Assembly (NCBI GenBank): GCA_035461525.1
Contig: DATHVD010000081.1
Span: forward strand, 1-48,838
DNA: 48,838 nucleotides
Reading direction: 5' to 3'
DNA from: JAIBJN01 sp035461525
Lineage (GTDB): Bacteria > Actinomycetota > Thermoleophilia > Gaiellales > Gaiellaceae
The notes beneath the pieces were generated by a model. The model was not told the origin of the DNA. It searched no databases and saw only the letters and a list, made by a program, of their open reading frames with translations. Position 1 is the stretch's first letter. The number at the start of each line of letters is the position of its first letter. Below, piece by piece: positions 34,499-42,676 of this stretch. A program made the position numbers and the translations under genes.

Positions 34499-35254
34499 AT
34501 GGACTCCGAACTCGTCCAGCGGCTCGTCGTCGCCGGGCTCGTCCTGGTCGCGACGTTCGTCGTCGCCCGCCTCGTCGACCGCATGATCGCGCGGCGTCTC
34601 ACGCTGCGCCCGGAGACGCTTACGGTCTATCGCGTCGTCCGCAAGAGCGCGCTCGCCGTCGTCGCGGTCGTCGGCATCTTCAGCGCTCTGCTCGTCGTGC
34701 CCGAGGTGCGGGCGGTGGCAGGCGCGATCCTGGCCTCCTCCGCCGTGGTCGCCCTCGTCTTCGGGCTCGCGGCCCAGGCGACGCTCGCCAACTTCATCGC
34801 GGGCATCCTAGTCGCCTTCACGCAGCCGCTGCGGCTCGGGGACAGCGTTTCGGTGGCCGGCGCGGCGGGCACCGTTCAGCAAATCGGCCTCACCTACACC
34901 GTCATCCGTGCGGCGGACGGAGCGCGGTTCTACGTCCCGAACGCGAAGCTTGCCTCCGATACCATCAGGAATGCGACGATCGGAAGCGCCGAGCACCGGG
35001 CGGACGCGAGTGTCTTCGTGCCCCTCGCGTCCGACCTCGACCGGGTGATCGAGCTCCTCCTCGACGAGGCCCGAAGTCTCCCCCAGACAGTGAGCGACAA
35101 GGAAGCGAAAGCCAGCGTGACGCAACTCGACGCCGACGCAGCCGTCGTCACGGTCGAAGCCTGGGCGCGAACGCCTGCCGAGGCAGCCGAGCTCTCGGCG
35201 GCACTTCGCCGCGCGGTGCTCGAGCGCCTGCGGGCCGAAGGGGTCCTCACGTGA
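34499..35254 (+). CDS. MscS-family mechanosensitive ion channel
   Basis: A 251-aa small MscS channel. Three membrane segments lie at about 9-27, 50-68 and 75-105 (VALVFGLAAQATLANFIAGI is the pore-lining TM3), followed by the beta domain QPLRLGDSVSVAGAAGTVQQ, then the alpha/beta C-terminal domain. It probably releases osmolytes on hypo-osmotic shock. The last 4 nt overlap the PBP gene. Confidence 0.9.
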   Translation: MDSELVQRLVVAGLVLVATFVVARLVDRMIARRLTLRPETLTVYRVVRKSALAVVAVVGIFSALLVVPEVRAVAGAILASSAVVALVFGLAAQATLANFIAGILVAFTQPLRLGDSVSVAGAAGTVQQIGLTYTVIRAADGARFYVPNAKLASDTIRNATIGSAEHRADASVFVPLASDLDRVIELLLDEARSLPQTVSDKEAKASVTQLDADAAVVTVEAWARTPAEAAELSAALRRAVLERLRAEGVLT

Positions 35255-37479
35255 GCGGAAACGGCCGGAACGGGCACAACGGCCGAAACGGCGCCGGGCG
35301 GAACGGGAACGGCCGGCCGCTCGTCAACAACCGGCAGCGCCGCCGTCGCCGCGACCGCCGTCGCCGCGACCGCACGCAGTCCCGCCGCTTCGTCCTCGTC
35401 ACGGTCGTCGCCATCTTCCTCGCCCTGCTCGGGGTCCTCGTCGCCGCAGCCTTCACCGGCGCACAAGCCTTCAGGGAGAGCTGCTCGCTCGCCTCCCTGC
35501 GGCCCGTGGCGATCGGTCAGAACTCGTTCGTCTACGCGGCCGACGGGTCGATCCTGGGCGCCATTCCGGCAGAGAAGAACCGGCAGCCGATCGCGATCGA
35601 GCGGATGTCGCCGCTCCTTGGCCAGGCTACCGTCGCCATCGAGGACCGGCGCTTCTACTCCCACGACGGCGTCGACTACGAGGGCATCGTCCGCGCGGCG
35701 GTCAAGAACCTCGAGAGCGGCGAGATCGTGCAGGGCGGCTCGACGCTGACCCAGCAGCTCGTCCGCAACCTCTACATCGGCAACGAGGTGTCGTGGGAGC
35801 GGAAGACGAAGGAGGCCTGCCTCGCGCTCAAGCTCGAGGAGGAGGGCCTCCCGAACATCTGGGGCGCCGCCCCGGCCGGCCTCACCGGGGTCGAGCTGAA
35901 GGCCTGGCGCAAGGAGCGGATCCTGGAGACCTACCTGAACCAGGTCTACTTCGGCAGCCACGCCTACGGCGCCGAGGCCGCCGCGCAGACCTACTTCTCG
36001 CGGTCGGCGGCGGACCTGAACCTCCAGCAGGCCGCGCTCATCGCCGGCCTGCCCCAGGCTCCCTCGCTCTACGACCCCTTCCGCCGCCCGGACGAGGCGG
36101 TCAGCCGCCGCAACGACGTGCTCCGAGCGATGCTCGACAGCGGCTACATCGACCAGGCGGCGTTCGAGAAGGCGGTCTCAGCGCCCCTGAACCTGAAGCC
36201 GGGCCAGCTCTACACGAAGATCCGGGAGCCGTTCTTCTTCAGCTTCGTGCGGGAGCAGCTCATCGAGCAGTACGGCGCCTCGACCGTCCGCGGCGGCGGC
36301 CTGCGCGTGTACACGACCATCAACCCGCGCTTCCAGCGGCTCGCCGTGCGGGCGATCGAGGAGACGCTCAACCAGGACGGCGATCCGGCGTCGGCGATCG
36401 TCTCCATCAACCCGAAGAACGGCGCCATTCGCGCGATGACCGCAGTCGCGCCGGGCAGGAAGAACCTCCAGTTCAACCTCGCCGCCCAGGGCCGGCGGCA
36501 GTCGGGGTCGTCCTTCAAGACCTTCGTCCTCACCGAGGCGATTCGGCAGGGGATCAATCCGTACACGACGCAGTACCTCTCGGCGCCGTTCCGCTGGCAG
36601 CCGGACACGAACTCGGAGCCCTGGGAGGTCGCCACCTACAGCAACTCGTACTCCGGCCCCATGTCGATCGCGCGGGCGACCCTGAGCTCGGACAACACGG
36701 TCTACGCCCGCCTGACGCTCGACGTCGGGCCCGAGAACGTCGCGCAGCTGGCCCGGCAGATGGGGGTGAAGACGAAGCTCCAGCCGGTTGCGTCGATCGG
36801 GCTCGGCTCGAACTCGGTCTCCGTGCTCGAGATGGCCTCCGCCTACGCTACGCTCGCGGCCGGCGGCGTCTACTCGGAGCCGATGGCGATCCGCAAGGTC
36901 GTCCTCCCGGACGGCCGCACCGACAAGGGCGCCGAGTGGGGCGTGCCGAAGCGCAAGCGCGTCATCCCCGACGGCGTCGCCTACGAGGTGACCAGGATCC
37001 TCCACGAGAACGCGACGAGCGGGACGGGCACCGGCTCGTACTACGGCGACCCGACAACGGCCGGAAAGACCGGGACCACCGAGAACCATGCGGACGCCTG
37101 GTACGCGGCTTACACGACCCGCGCATCCACCGTCGTCTGGGTCGGCTACCCGAACGCGCAGATCGAGATGAGCAGCGTCCACGGGATCACCGTCGCGGGC
37201 GGGACGTTCCCCGCCACGATCTGGCGGCTCTTCATGTCGCGCGCGTTCGCGAACGCACCCTACGGAAGCTGGCCCTCCCCGAAGAATCCGGCAGTGTGGC
37301 TGCCGTTCGAGGGCCAGTACGCCTTCGAGGGCGCGCCCGAGGAGGAGGAGAAGGACGACGAGGACGGCGAGACCGGTCGCCGGCAGGAGACCACGGGCCC
37401 GCCCCCGCCCCCGCCGCCCACGACGACCGAACCGCCTCCGCCGACGACGACCGCCCCTCCGACGACCACGGAGGGCTGA
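35251..37479 (+). CDS. Class A penicillin-binding protein (transglycosylase/transpeptidase)
   Basis: A 742-aa bifunctional peptidoglycan synthase. A cytosolic tail of Asn-Gly repeats and an Arg-rich block (about 1-45) precede one membrane helix (about 48-70). The GT51 domain has AIEDRRFYSHDGVDYEGI (catalytic Glu) and GGSTLTQQLVRNLY; the transpeptidase has SxxK in SGSSFKTF, SDN in LSSDNTVYAR and KTGTTEN. The C terminus is acidic then Pro/Thr-rich (PPPTTT-type), probably outside the membrane. GTG 35251 overlaps the MscS stop (GTGA). Confidence 0.96.
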   Translation: MSGNGRNGHNGRNGAGRNGNGRPLVNNRQRRRRRDRRRRDRTQSRRFVLVTVVAIFLALLGVLVAAAFTGAQAFRESCSLASLRPVAIGQNSFVYAADGSILGAIPAEKNRQPIAIERMSPLLGQATVAIEDRRFYSHDGVDYEGIVRAAVKNLESGEIVQGGSTLTQQLVRNLYIGNEVSWERKTKEACLALKLEEEGLPNIWGAAPAGLTGVELKAWRKERILETYLNQVYFGSHAYGAEAAAQTYFSRSAADLNLQQAALIAGLPQAPSLYDPFRRPDEAVSRRNDVLRAMLDSGYIDQAAFEKAVSAPLNLKPGQLYTKIREPFFFSFVREQLIEQYGASTVRGGGLRVYTTINPRFQRLAVRAIEETLNQDGDPASAIVSINPKNGAIRAMTAVAPGRKNLQFNLAAQGRRQSGSSFKTFVLTEAIRQGINPYTTQYLSAPFRWQPDTNSEPWEVATYSNSYSGPMSIARATLSSDNTVYARLTLDVGPENVAQLARQMGVKTKLQPVASIGLGSNSVSVLEMASAYATLAAGGVYSEPMAIRKVVLPDGRTDKGAEWGVPKRKRVIPDGVAYEVTRILHENATSGTGTGSYYGDPTTAGKTGTTENHADAWYAAYTTRASTVVWVGYPNAQIEMSSVHGITVAGGTFPATIWRLFMSRAFANAPYGSWPSPKNPAVWLPFEGQYAFEGAPEEEEKDDEDGETGRRQETTGPPPPPPPTTTEPPPPTTTAPPTTTEG
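35257..35325 (+). repeat. Asn-Gly coding tandem repeat at the PBP N terminus
   Basis: Imperfect repeat units of the kind AACGGCCGG / AACGGGCAC encode NGR/NGH/NGA runs (NGRNGHNGRNGAGRNGNGR). This is low-complexity sequence in the cytosolic tail, followed by an Arg-rich block. Its length may vary between strains. Confidence 0.55.
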
Positions 37480-37665
37480 TGCCAGCGCGGCGGGCGCACG
37501 CTCATTCCCGCTCGGACCACTAGCCTCGCGCCGCTCGGCGCGGGCGCGCTCGTCCTGGCGCTCGTCGCGGCGGCGGTCGCCTTCGCCTTCCCCGAGAGCT
37601 CACCGCTCGTTCCCGAGCACGAGGGCGGGGACTCGACCTGGGCGTGGCTCTACCTCGGGGCCGCC
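37479..37665 (+). other. Probable 5' part of the GT-C gene with start anomaly
   Basis: ATG 37479 overlaps the PBP TGA (TGATG) as a coupled start would, but its frame ends at TAG 37521-37523 after 14 codons (MPARRAHAHSRSDH). The frame of the downstream GT-C gene is one nucleotide ahead and is open throughout, coding a membrane helix. One extra base in about 37482-37520, real or from sequencing, would explain this. Confidence 0.5.
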
Positions 37666-38736
37666 GTGGCGGCGTTCGCCGCCTACCTCGCCGGGCTCTT
37701 CCTTCTCAGCCGCCCGGCGCGGGAGGCCGTCCGCGTCCGGGCCGTGATCGCCCTTGCGTGCGCGGTCCAGCTCGCCCCGCTCGCCGGCCCCGTCCTCCTC
37801 TCCACCGACGTCTACACGTACTGGATGTACGGTCGCATCGGGACGGAACACGGCGACAACCCCTACGTCGACGTCCCGCGGGGCTACCCGGACGACCCCG
37901 CGTTCGAGCTCATGGGCTCGTACTGGTACGACACGACCTCCGTCTACGGCCCCGGGTTCTCGCTCGCGTCCGAGGGGCACGCGCTCGTCGTCGGCGAGTC
38001 CCCGGACGCCGCCGCGTGGACCTACCGCGTGCTGGCTGCCGCCGCCATGATCGCCCTCGTCCTTCTCGCGGCGCGCCTCGGCGCCCGCCCGGCGTTCTCG
38101 GCGGCGTTCGTGGGCTGGAACCCGCTGCTCGCCGTCCACTTCGCCGGCGGGGGGCACAACGACGCGTGGATGATGGCCTTCGTCCTCGGCGCGCTGGCGC
38201 TCGCAGCCTCCGGCCGACGGGCGCTCGCGGGCGCCGCGTGGGCCGCGGCGATCTCGATCAAGTGGGTGCCCGTCCTGTTCCTCCCGCTCAGGCTGCTCGA
38301 GGCCCGCCGGGTCGGCCGCCGGATCGACCACCGCGGCCTCGCGGCAGCCGCAGCGGTAATCGTAGCAATTGCCACATGGCGGTACGGGCTCGACTGGCTG
38401 CGGGCCGCCGGCCCGCTGGCCTCGAACCTGGCTGAGGACCGTGCGTGGTACGCCGTTCCGGTCCGCATCTCCCACGTCGGGATCTCCGAGGACGTCGTCG
38501 TGATCGCCTTCGCCTTCGCGTTCGCCGTCGCCTACGCCTGGCTCCTCCGCGAGGCGTGGCGCGGCCGCGCGCGGCTCGCGCTCGCCGCCGGCCTTCTGCT
38601 CGTGGCCACCTCGTGGCTCGTCCCGTGGTACGCCGTCTGGGCCGTGCCCCTCGCCGCTGTCGAGGAGGACCGCCCGGCCCGCTGGCTCGCGCTCGGGATG
38701 TCGGCATACCTGCTCCGGGACGCCGTGCCCATCTGA
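37666..38736 (+). CDS. GT-C family mannosyltransferase-like membrane protein (MptB/GT87-like)
   Basis: A 356-aa fragment by the first usable GTG, with about eight membrane helices and the GT-C loop DVYTYWMYGRIGTEHGDNPY (Asp/Tyr motif) near residues 48-67. This resembles polyprenol-phosphate-dependent alpha-mannosyltransferases of actinobacterial envelope glycolipids. The same frame remains open back to the PBP stop and codes an obvious first membrane helix (APLGAGALVLALVAAAVAFA) before 37666, but holds no ATG/GTG/TTG. The true gene therefore starts near 37480-37560, by a rare start codon or through a frameshift from ATG 37479. Confidence 0.75.
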   Translation: MAAFAAYLAGLFLLSRPAREAVRVRAVIALACAVQLAPLAGPVLLSTDVYTYWMYGRIGTEHGDNPYVDVPRGYPDDPAFELMGSYWYDTTSVYGPGFSLASEGHALVVGESPDAAAWTYRVLAAAAMIALVLLAARLGARPAFSAAFVGWNPLLAVHFAGGGHNDAWMMAFVLGALALAASGRRALAGAAWAAAISIKWVPVLFLPLRLLEARRVGRRIDHRGLAAAAAVIVAIATWRYGLDWLRAAGPLASNLAEDRAWYAVPVRISHVGISEDVVVIAFAFAFAVAYAWLLREAWRGRARLALAAGLLLVATSWLVPWYAVWAVPLAAVEEDRPARWLALGMSAYLLRDAVPI

Positions 38737-38747
38737 GCGAGGTCGTC

Positions 38748-38753
38748 TAGCGT
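38748..38753 (+). promoter_or_regulatory. -10 element for leaderless moeA transcript
   Basis: TAGCGT ends exactly 9 nt before GTG 38763, in a 26-nt gap after the GT-C gene. Confidence 0.45.
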
Positions 38754-38762
38754 ACCGCCGTC

Positions 38763-39965
38763 GTGTCCGAGCTGATCTCGATCGCGGAAGCCCAGCGGCT
38801 CGTCCTGGAGCGAGTGCGTCCGCTCGAGGCCGAGCGCGTGCCCATCGAGCGCGCCGCGGGTCGCGTCCTCGCCGAGCCGGTGCTCGCCGCCGTCGACTTG
38901 CCCCCGTTCCCGAGCTCGGCGATGGACGGCTTCGCCCTCCGGGCGGCCGACACCGCTGCGGCGCCCGTGACCTTGCCCGTCGTCGCCCGCATCCCGGCGG
39001 GCACGCCGGCGCCGCGCCCGCTCGCCGCGGGCGAGGCGATGGCGATCGCCACCGGCGGCGCCGTGCCAGACGGGGCGGACGCGGTCGTGCCGCTGGAGCT
39101 CGTCGAGGAGGGCTCTGCCGGGCTGCACGTCCCGGCGCCCGTCTCCGCCGGGGCGAACGTCCGGGAGCGGGGCGGCGACGTGCGCGCCGGCGAGCCCGCG
39201 CTCGAGGCCGGCGTCCTCCTTGGCGCGGGCCAGGTCGGGGCCCTCGCCGCCGCGGGCGTCGCGGAGGTGCGGTGCGCCAAGCGCCCGCGCGTCGGCGTCC
39301 TCGTGACCGGATCCGAGCTCCGGCGCCCCGGCGAGCCGCTCGAGCCCGGCCAGATCTACGAGTCGAACGGCCTCCTCCTGGCCACGGCGCTCGCGCTCGC
39401 GGGCGCGGTCCCCGCCCAGCTCGGCGTCGTCGCGGACGACGAGGAGGAGCATCGGCGGACGATCGAGCGGGCGCTCCTCGGCTTCGACATGCTCGTCACC
39501 ACCGGAGGCGCGTCCGTCGGGCCGCACGATCTCGTCCGTCGCGTGCAGGCCGACCTCCGCGTCGAGGAGGTCTTCTGGGGCGTGGCGATGAAGCCGGGGA
39601 AGCCGGTCGCCTTCGGCGTCCGCCGTGACCACCTCGTCTTCAACCTGCCCGGCAACCCCGTCTCGGCGCTCGCCACGTTCGAGGTGCTCGTCCGCCCGGC
39701 GGTGAACGCGCTGCTCGGGCTGCCGGACCCGCTGCCCGCGTACCGCGAGGGCGTGCTCGCGCGGGGGGTCCGCCGGAACGCAGAGCGGGACGAGCTCGTG
39801 CGCGCCGTCGCCCGCCGCCGGGGGGACGGCGTCGTGCTCGAGCCCCTCGCAGGCCAGGAGTCGCACATGATCGTCCACGCGGGCCGCGCCACCGCGCTCG
39901 TCTGGGTGCCCGCGGGCGAGGGCGAGCTGCCGGCGGGCGAGCCGGTGCGCTACCTCGCGCTCTGA
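38763..39965 (+). CDS. moeA: Molybdopterin molybdotransferase
   Basis: A 400-aa MoeA protein that inserts molybdate into adenylated molybdopterin. Domain signatures: PPFPSSAMDGFALRAADT (N-terminal), GGAVPDGADAVVP, VGVLVTGSELRRPGEPLEPG, the TTGGASVGPHDLVR motif, KPGKPVAFG, and NLPGNPVSALATFEVLVRP. Length is typical. No other molybdenum-cofactor gene is in the window. Its 3' end converges on the sortase gene with a shared hairpin. Confidence 0.95.
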   Translation: MSELISIAEAQRLVLERVRPLEAERVPIERAAGRVLAEPVLAAVDLPPFPSSAMDGFALRAADTAAAPVTLPVVARIPAGTPAPRPLAAGEAMAIATGGAVPDGADAVVPLELVEEGSAGLHVPAPVSAGANVRERGGDVRAGEPALEAGVLLGAGQVGALAAAGVAEVRCAKRPRVGVLVTGSELRRPGEPLEPGQIYESNGLLLATALALAGAVPAQLGVVADDEEEHRRTIERALLGFDMLVTTGGASVGPHDLVRRVQADLRVEEVFWGVAMKPGKPVAFGVRRDHLVFNLPGNPVSALATFEVLVRPAVNALLGLPDPLPAYREGVLARGVRRNAERDELVRAVARRRGDGVVLEPLAGQESHMIVHAGRATALVWVPAGEGELPAGEPVRYLAL

Positions 39966-39981
39966 GCGCTATCGGGCGCTC
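39964..39981. terminator. Bidirectional hairpin at the moeA / sortase convergent ends
   Basis: GAGCGC (39964-39969), loop TATCGG, GCGCTC (39976-39981). It includes part of the moeA TGA (39963-39965) and the sortase TAG (39971-39969). No U tract. Confidence 0.5.
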
Positions 39982-40703
39982 GCGAGGGTGTACGCCTCGC
40001 CGTCGTGCGGGCGCACTTCGACGAGCCGGCCGTAGACGATCCAGCGCTGCGCCGCGCTGTAGAGCGGATGGCAGGCGGAGAGCATGATCGTGTCGAACCC
40101 GCGGCCGCGGATCACGCTCCAGTCGTCCGAGTCGACGATCTCGTGCTCGAAGACCTCGTAGCGAAAGGTGCCGTACGGCATCTCGAGCGTGATCTCGTCC
40201 CCGACCTCGATCGAGTCGATCTCGCGCAGAGGGGCGCCGAACGTCGTCCGGTGGCCGGCGACGCCGACCGTGCGCCCGAGCCCGGGGACGGTCGTCTGCT
40301 CGTAGTGCCCCGGCCCGCGCGAGAGGTCCGGCCCCCAGCGCGTGCCGTGGACCACGACCGTTTCGAGGTCGATGCGCGGGATCGTGAGCCGCCCGAACGC
40401 CTGCCCGAGGTCGAGCTCGGAGACGAAGCGCCTCGCGTCACGGGCCGTCGCGGCGCGGGCGGCGGCGAGGCGGCTCTCCTCGGTCTCCTCCCCCTCGGGC
40501 GCTTCCTGCGCCGTCTGCGCCGGAGCCGCCGGAGAGGCGTCCCAGGCCTCGAACTCGGCCTCGAGCGCCGACTCGAGCCGGTTCTGCTGGTAGCGGTTGT
40601 AGACGTCGGTGACCGGATCGCGCCAGAAGAGCACCGCTGCGGCGTACGCCAGGACCAGGAGGCCGCCGACGATCAGGGCGGTTCCGGCACGCCGGGTCTT
40701 CAC
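39969..40703 (-). CDS. Class E sortase
   Basis: A 244-aa sortase. An N-terminal signal anchor (about 7-27) is followed by a linker of Glu/Ala-rich sequence and the sortase barrel with LTIPRIDLETVVVHG, active-site H151 (VAGHRTTFGAPL), C211 (MLSACHPLYS, the TLxTC equivalent with Ala before Cys) and R220 (QRWIVYGRL). It should anchor LPXTG/LAXTG-like proteins to the cell wall; no substrate with a sorting signal was seen in the window. GTG 40703 overlaps the M28 gene stop (GTGA), so both are one operon. Confidence 0.9.
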   Translation of the reverse strand: MKTRRAGTALIVGGLLVLAYAAAVLFWRDPVTDVYNRYQQNRLESALEAEFEAWDASPAAPAQTAQEAPEGEETEESRLAAARAATARDARRFVSELDLGQAFGRLTIPRIDLETVVVHGTRWGPDLSRGPGHYEQTTVPGLGRTVGVAGHRTTFGAPLREIDSIEVGDEITLEMPYGTFRYEVFEHEIVDSDDWSVIRGRGFDTIMLSACHPLYSAAQRWIVYGRLVEVRPHDGEAYTLASAR

Positions 40704-42625
40704 GGGCTCTCCACGGATTCGGTGTCGGCGCCGGGCTCCTGCGCGTCCACGGGGCGGAGGTGGCGTCGGCGCGATCTCCTCCAGACGAGGATAGCCTGCC
40801 GGGTCGCCTCCCGGATGGGCCCGCGCGAGCGCTCGGTCGCGTCCGGATAAGGAGCGTAGCGGCCCGCCGCGAGGGCGCCGAGCTGCCCGGCGGCCGCGCC
40901 CGAGGCGAGGAAGGAGAGGACGAGGGGGAGCGGGACGTAGCCCACCGCCGTCAGCGCCAGGATGTACCAAGCGGCATCGGTGCCGAGGTCGAAGCGCAGC
41001 GCGAACGACGCGAAGAGGAGGGCGGGCCCGGCGAACCCGAGGGCGTACACCGCTCCCTGGACGATCCGCCCCCGGTCGGCGACCTGGGGGATCCAGAGCC
41101 AGGCGTGCAGGGCGGGGAGCAGGAAGACGAGGGAGTACGGGTTCACGGCGGCGACGACGAGCGCGACGAGCGCGAGGACGAGCATCGCCGCCAGGTGGCC
41201 TCCGAGCTCTTCCTCGCGGGCGATCGAGCGCGTCGGCGCGAGCCTCGGGCGCACGACGAGCCACGCGATCAGCGAGACGCCGAGCAGGGCCCCGAGAGCG
41301 GCATACGGCCAGCCGGCGGCGACCGCCGTGTCCAGGGCGATCGGGCGGGCCTCGCCTCTCGGCAGGATCCCGGCGAGGACGAGCACGGCGAAGGCGGCGC
41401 CGGCCCAGAGCCAGACGGAGAGCCGGCTGAGGTAGCTCCTCAGTCCGGGCCAGAGCGCGATGTGCCGCCGCCGGCAGCGGGCGAAGAGGTCGATCGTTGC
41501 GGCGAGGAACGGCAGCAGCGCCGCGATGAGGACGAACTGGATCGTCCAGCCGTGGACGAGGCGCGTGCCCAGGTAGAGGTAGGAGTGCGTCCCGCGGGTG
41601 ACCTCCGCCGCCTCGTCCAGGGCGCCGAGGAGCGACTGGGAGGCGCGGCCGAGCTCCCCGAGGCGGTCGCCGTCGAGTCCCGAGAGGGTGTCCCCTTCCG
41701 GCGGTCGCGGCCGGGACGAGCCCGTCGTCAGGGTCACCGCCGGCGCCCCCTGGGAGACGAAGGGCGCATGCTCGTGGAGGTTGAAGGGGAACGCGAGGTC
41801 GATGAGCTGAGCGAACGCACCTGGGCGCAGGGGCTCCGCGCCCGTCTGGTTGCTGACGGCATCCGCGGCGCTCGTCAGGAGCGTGGCGCTCGGGACGCGC
41901 GCCGTCGTGCCTCCGAACTCGAGCCGTGGAGACAGCGGCCCTCCGAGCGTGTCGAGGACGACCACCGCGGCGAGGCGGTCCGCCCACGGCGAGCGCTCGG
42001 CGAAGCGGGCGGCGCCGAGGGCTCCGAAGGCCCCGCCGTCCGTCGAGACGAGCACGAAGTGGTGCGAGAGCGTCGCGGTTCCGAGGTCGCGGGCCAGCTC
42101 GAGGAGCGCGGCAGTCCCCGAGGCGTTGTCCTGCGCCCCCGGGGACTCGCCGAGATTGTCGCGGTGGGCGACGACCACGATCGCGCGTTGCGAGAGAGGC
42201 GGCTCCTCGGCCACCTCCTCCGCTCCCTCGGCCGCCGCGGGCCCCCGTGGGGCCACGGCGACGAGGTTGACGAGCTCCCGCGTGCCGATGCCGGGGATGT
42301 CCGCCGTGAAGGTGTCCCGCTCGACCGCGAAGCCGTACTCGGCGAGCTGGTCCTCGACCCACGTCGTCGCCTCCCGGGCGCCCTGGGAGCCGGGCGTGCG
42401 GTCGGGGAAGCGGTTCGCGAAGATCGTGGCGAACTGGACGGCCGTCGTCTGGTCGAAGAACGGGCGGAGGCGTGGCTCCGGCAGCGGGTCGGGTCGGCCA
42501 ACGCTGAAGGCGGCGACGAGGACCGGCACGGCCACGGCGAGCCAGGCGGCGCGATAGAGCCTGGTGGAGACCGGGCGTTCCAGGGACCCGCGTCGCGCCC
42601 GCCTGCGTGGCGCTTCTGCGGCCAT
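40700..42625 (-). CDS. M28-family peptidase-like membrane protein with altered active site
   Basis: A 641-aa protein. One N-terminal membrane helix (about 23-43), an extracytoplasmic M28 domain (about 60-330), and about eight further membrane helices (350-600). Metal ligands AHRDN (His), GAQDNASG (bridging Asp), VLDTLGG (Asp) and LHEHAPF (His) are kept, but the usual Glu-Glu (general base and zinc ligand) is replaced: the segment reads STDGGAFGALGAARF. Catalysis as a standard aminopeptidase is doubtful. TACAAT lies 10 nt before ATG 42625, so the mRNA may be leaderless. Operon with sortase E. Confidence 0.85.
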   Translation of the reverse strand: MAAEAPRRRARRGSLERPVSTRLYRAAWLAVAVPVLVAAFSVGRPDPLPEPRLRPFFDQTTAVQFATIFANRFPDRTPGSQGAREATTWVEDQLAEYGFAVERDTFTADIPGIGTRELVNLVAVAPRGPAAAEGAEEVAEEPPLSQRAIVVVAHRDNLGESPGAQDNASGTAALLELARDLGTATLSHHFVLVSTDGGAFGALGAARFAERSPWADRLAAVVVLDTLGGPLSPRLEFGGTTARVPSATLLTSAADAVSNQTGAEPLRPGAFAQLIDLAFPFNLHEHAPFVSQGAPAVTLTTGSSRPRPPEGDTLSGLDGDRLGELGRASQSLLGALDEAAEVTRGTHSYLYLGTRLVHGWTIQFVLIAALLPFLAATIDLFARCRRRHIALWPGLRSYLSRLSVWLWAGAAFAVLVLAGILPRGEARPIALDTAVAAGWPYAALGALLGVSLIAWLVVRPRLAPTRSIAREEELGGHLAAMLVLALVALVVAAVNPYSLVFLLPALHAWLWIPQVADRGRIVQGAVYALGFAGPALLFASFALRFDLGTDAAWYILALTAVGYVPLPLVLSFLASGAAAGQLGALAAGRYAPYPDATERSRGPIREATRQAILVWRRSRRRHLRPVDAQEPGADTESVESP

Positions 42626-42635
42626 AGGCCGGGAG

Positions 42636-42667
42636 ATTGTAGATGAGCCGCCTCCGGCCCCTATCCT
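42636..42667. promoter_or_regulatory. Divergent leaderless promoters (M28-like gene / response regulator)
   Basis: Minus-strand TACAAT (42641-42636) ends 10 nt before the M28 ATG. Plus-strand TATCCT (42662-42667) ends 9 nt before the response regulator ATG, and TTGTAG (42637-42642) lies 19 nt before it as a possible -35 that overlaps the opposite -10. Transcription in the two directions could thus compete. Confidence 0.5.
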
Positions 42668-42676
42668 TAGCCGGGG

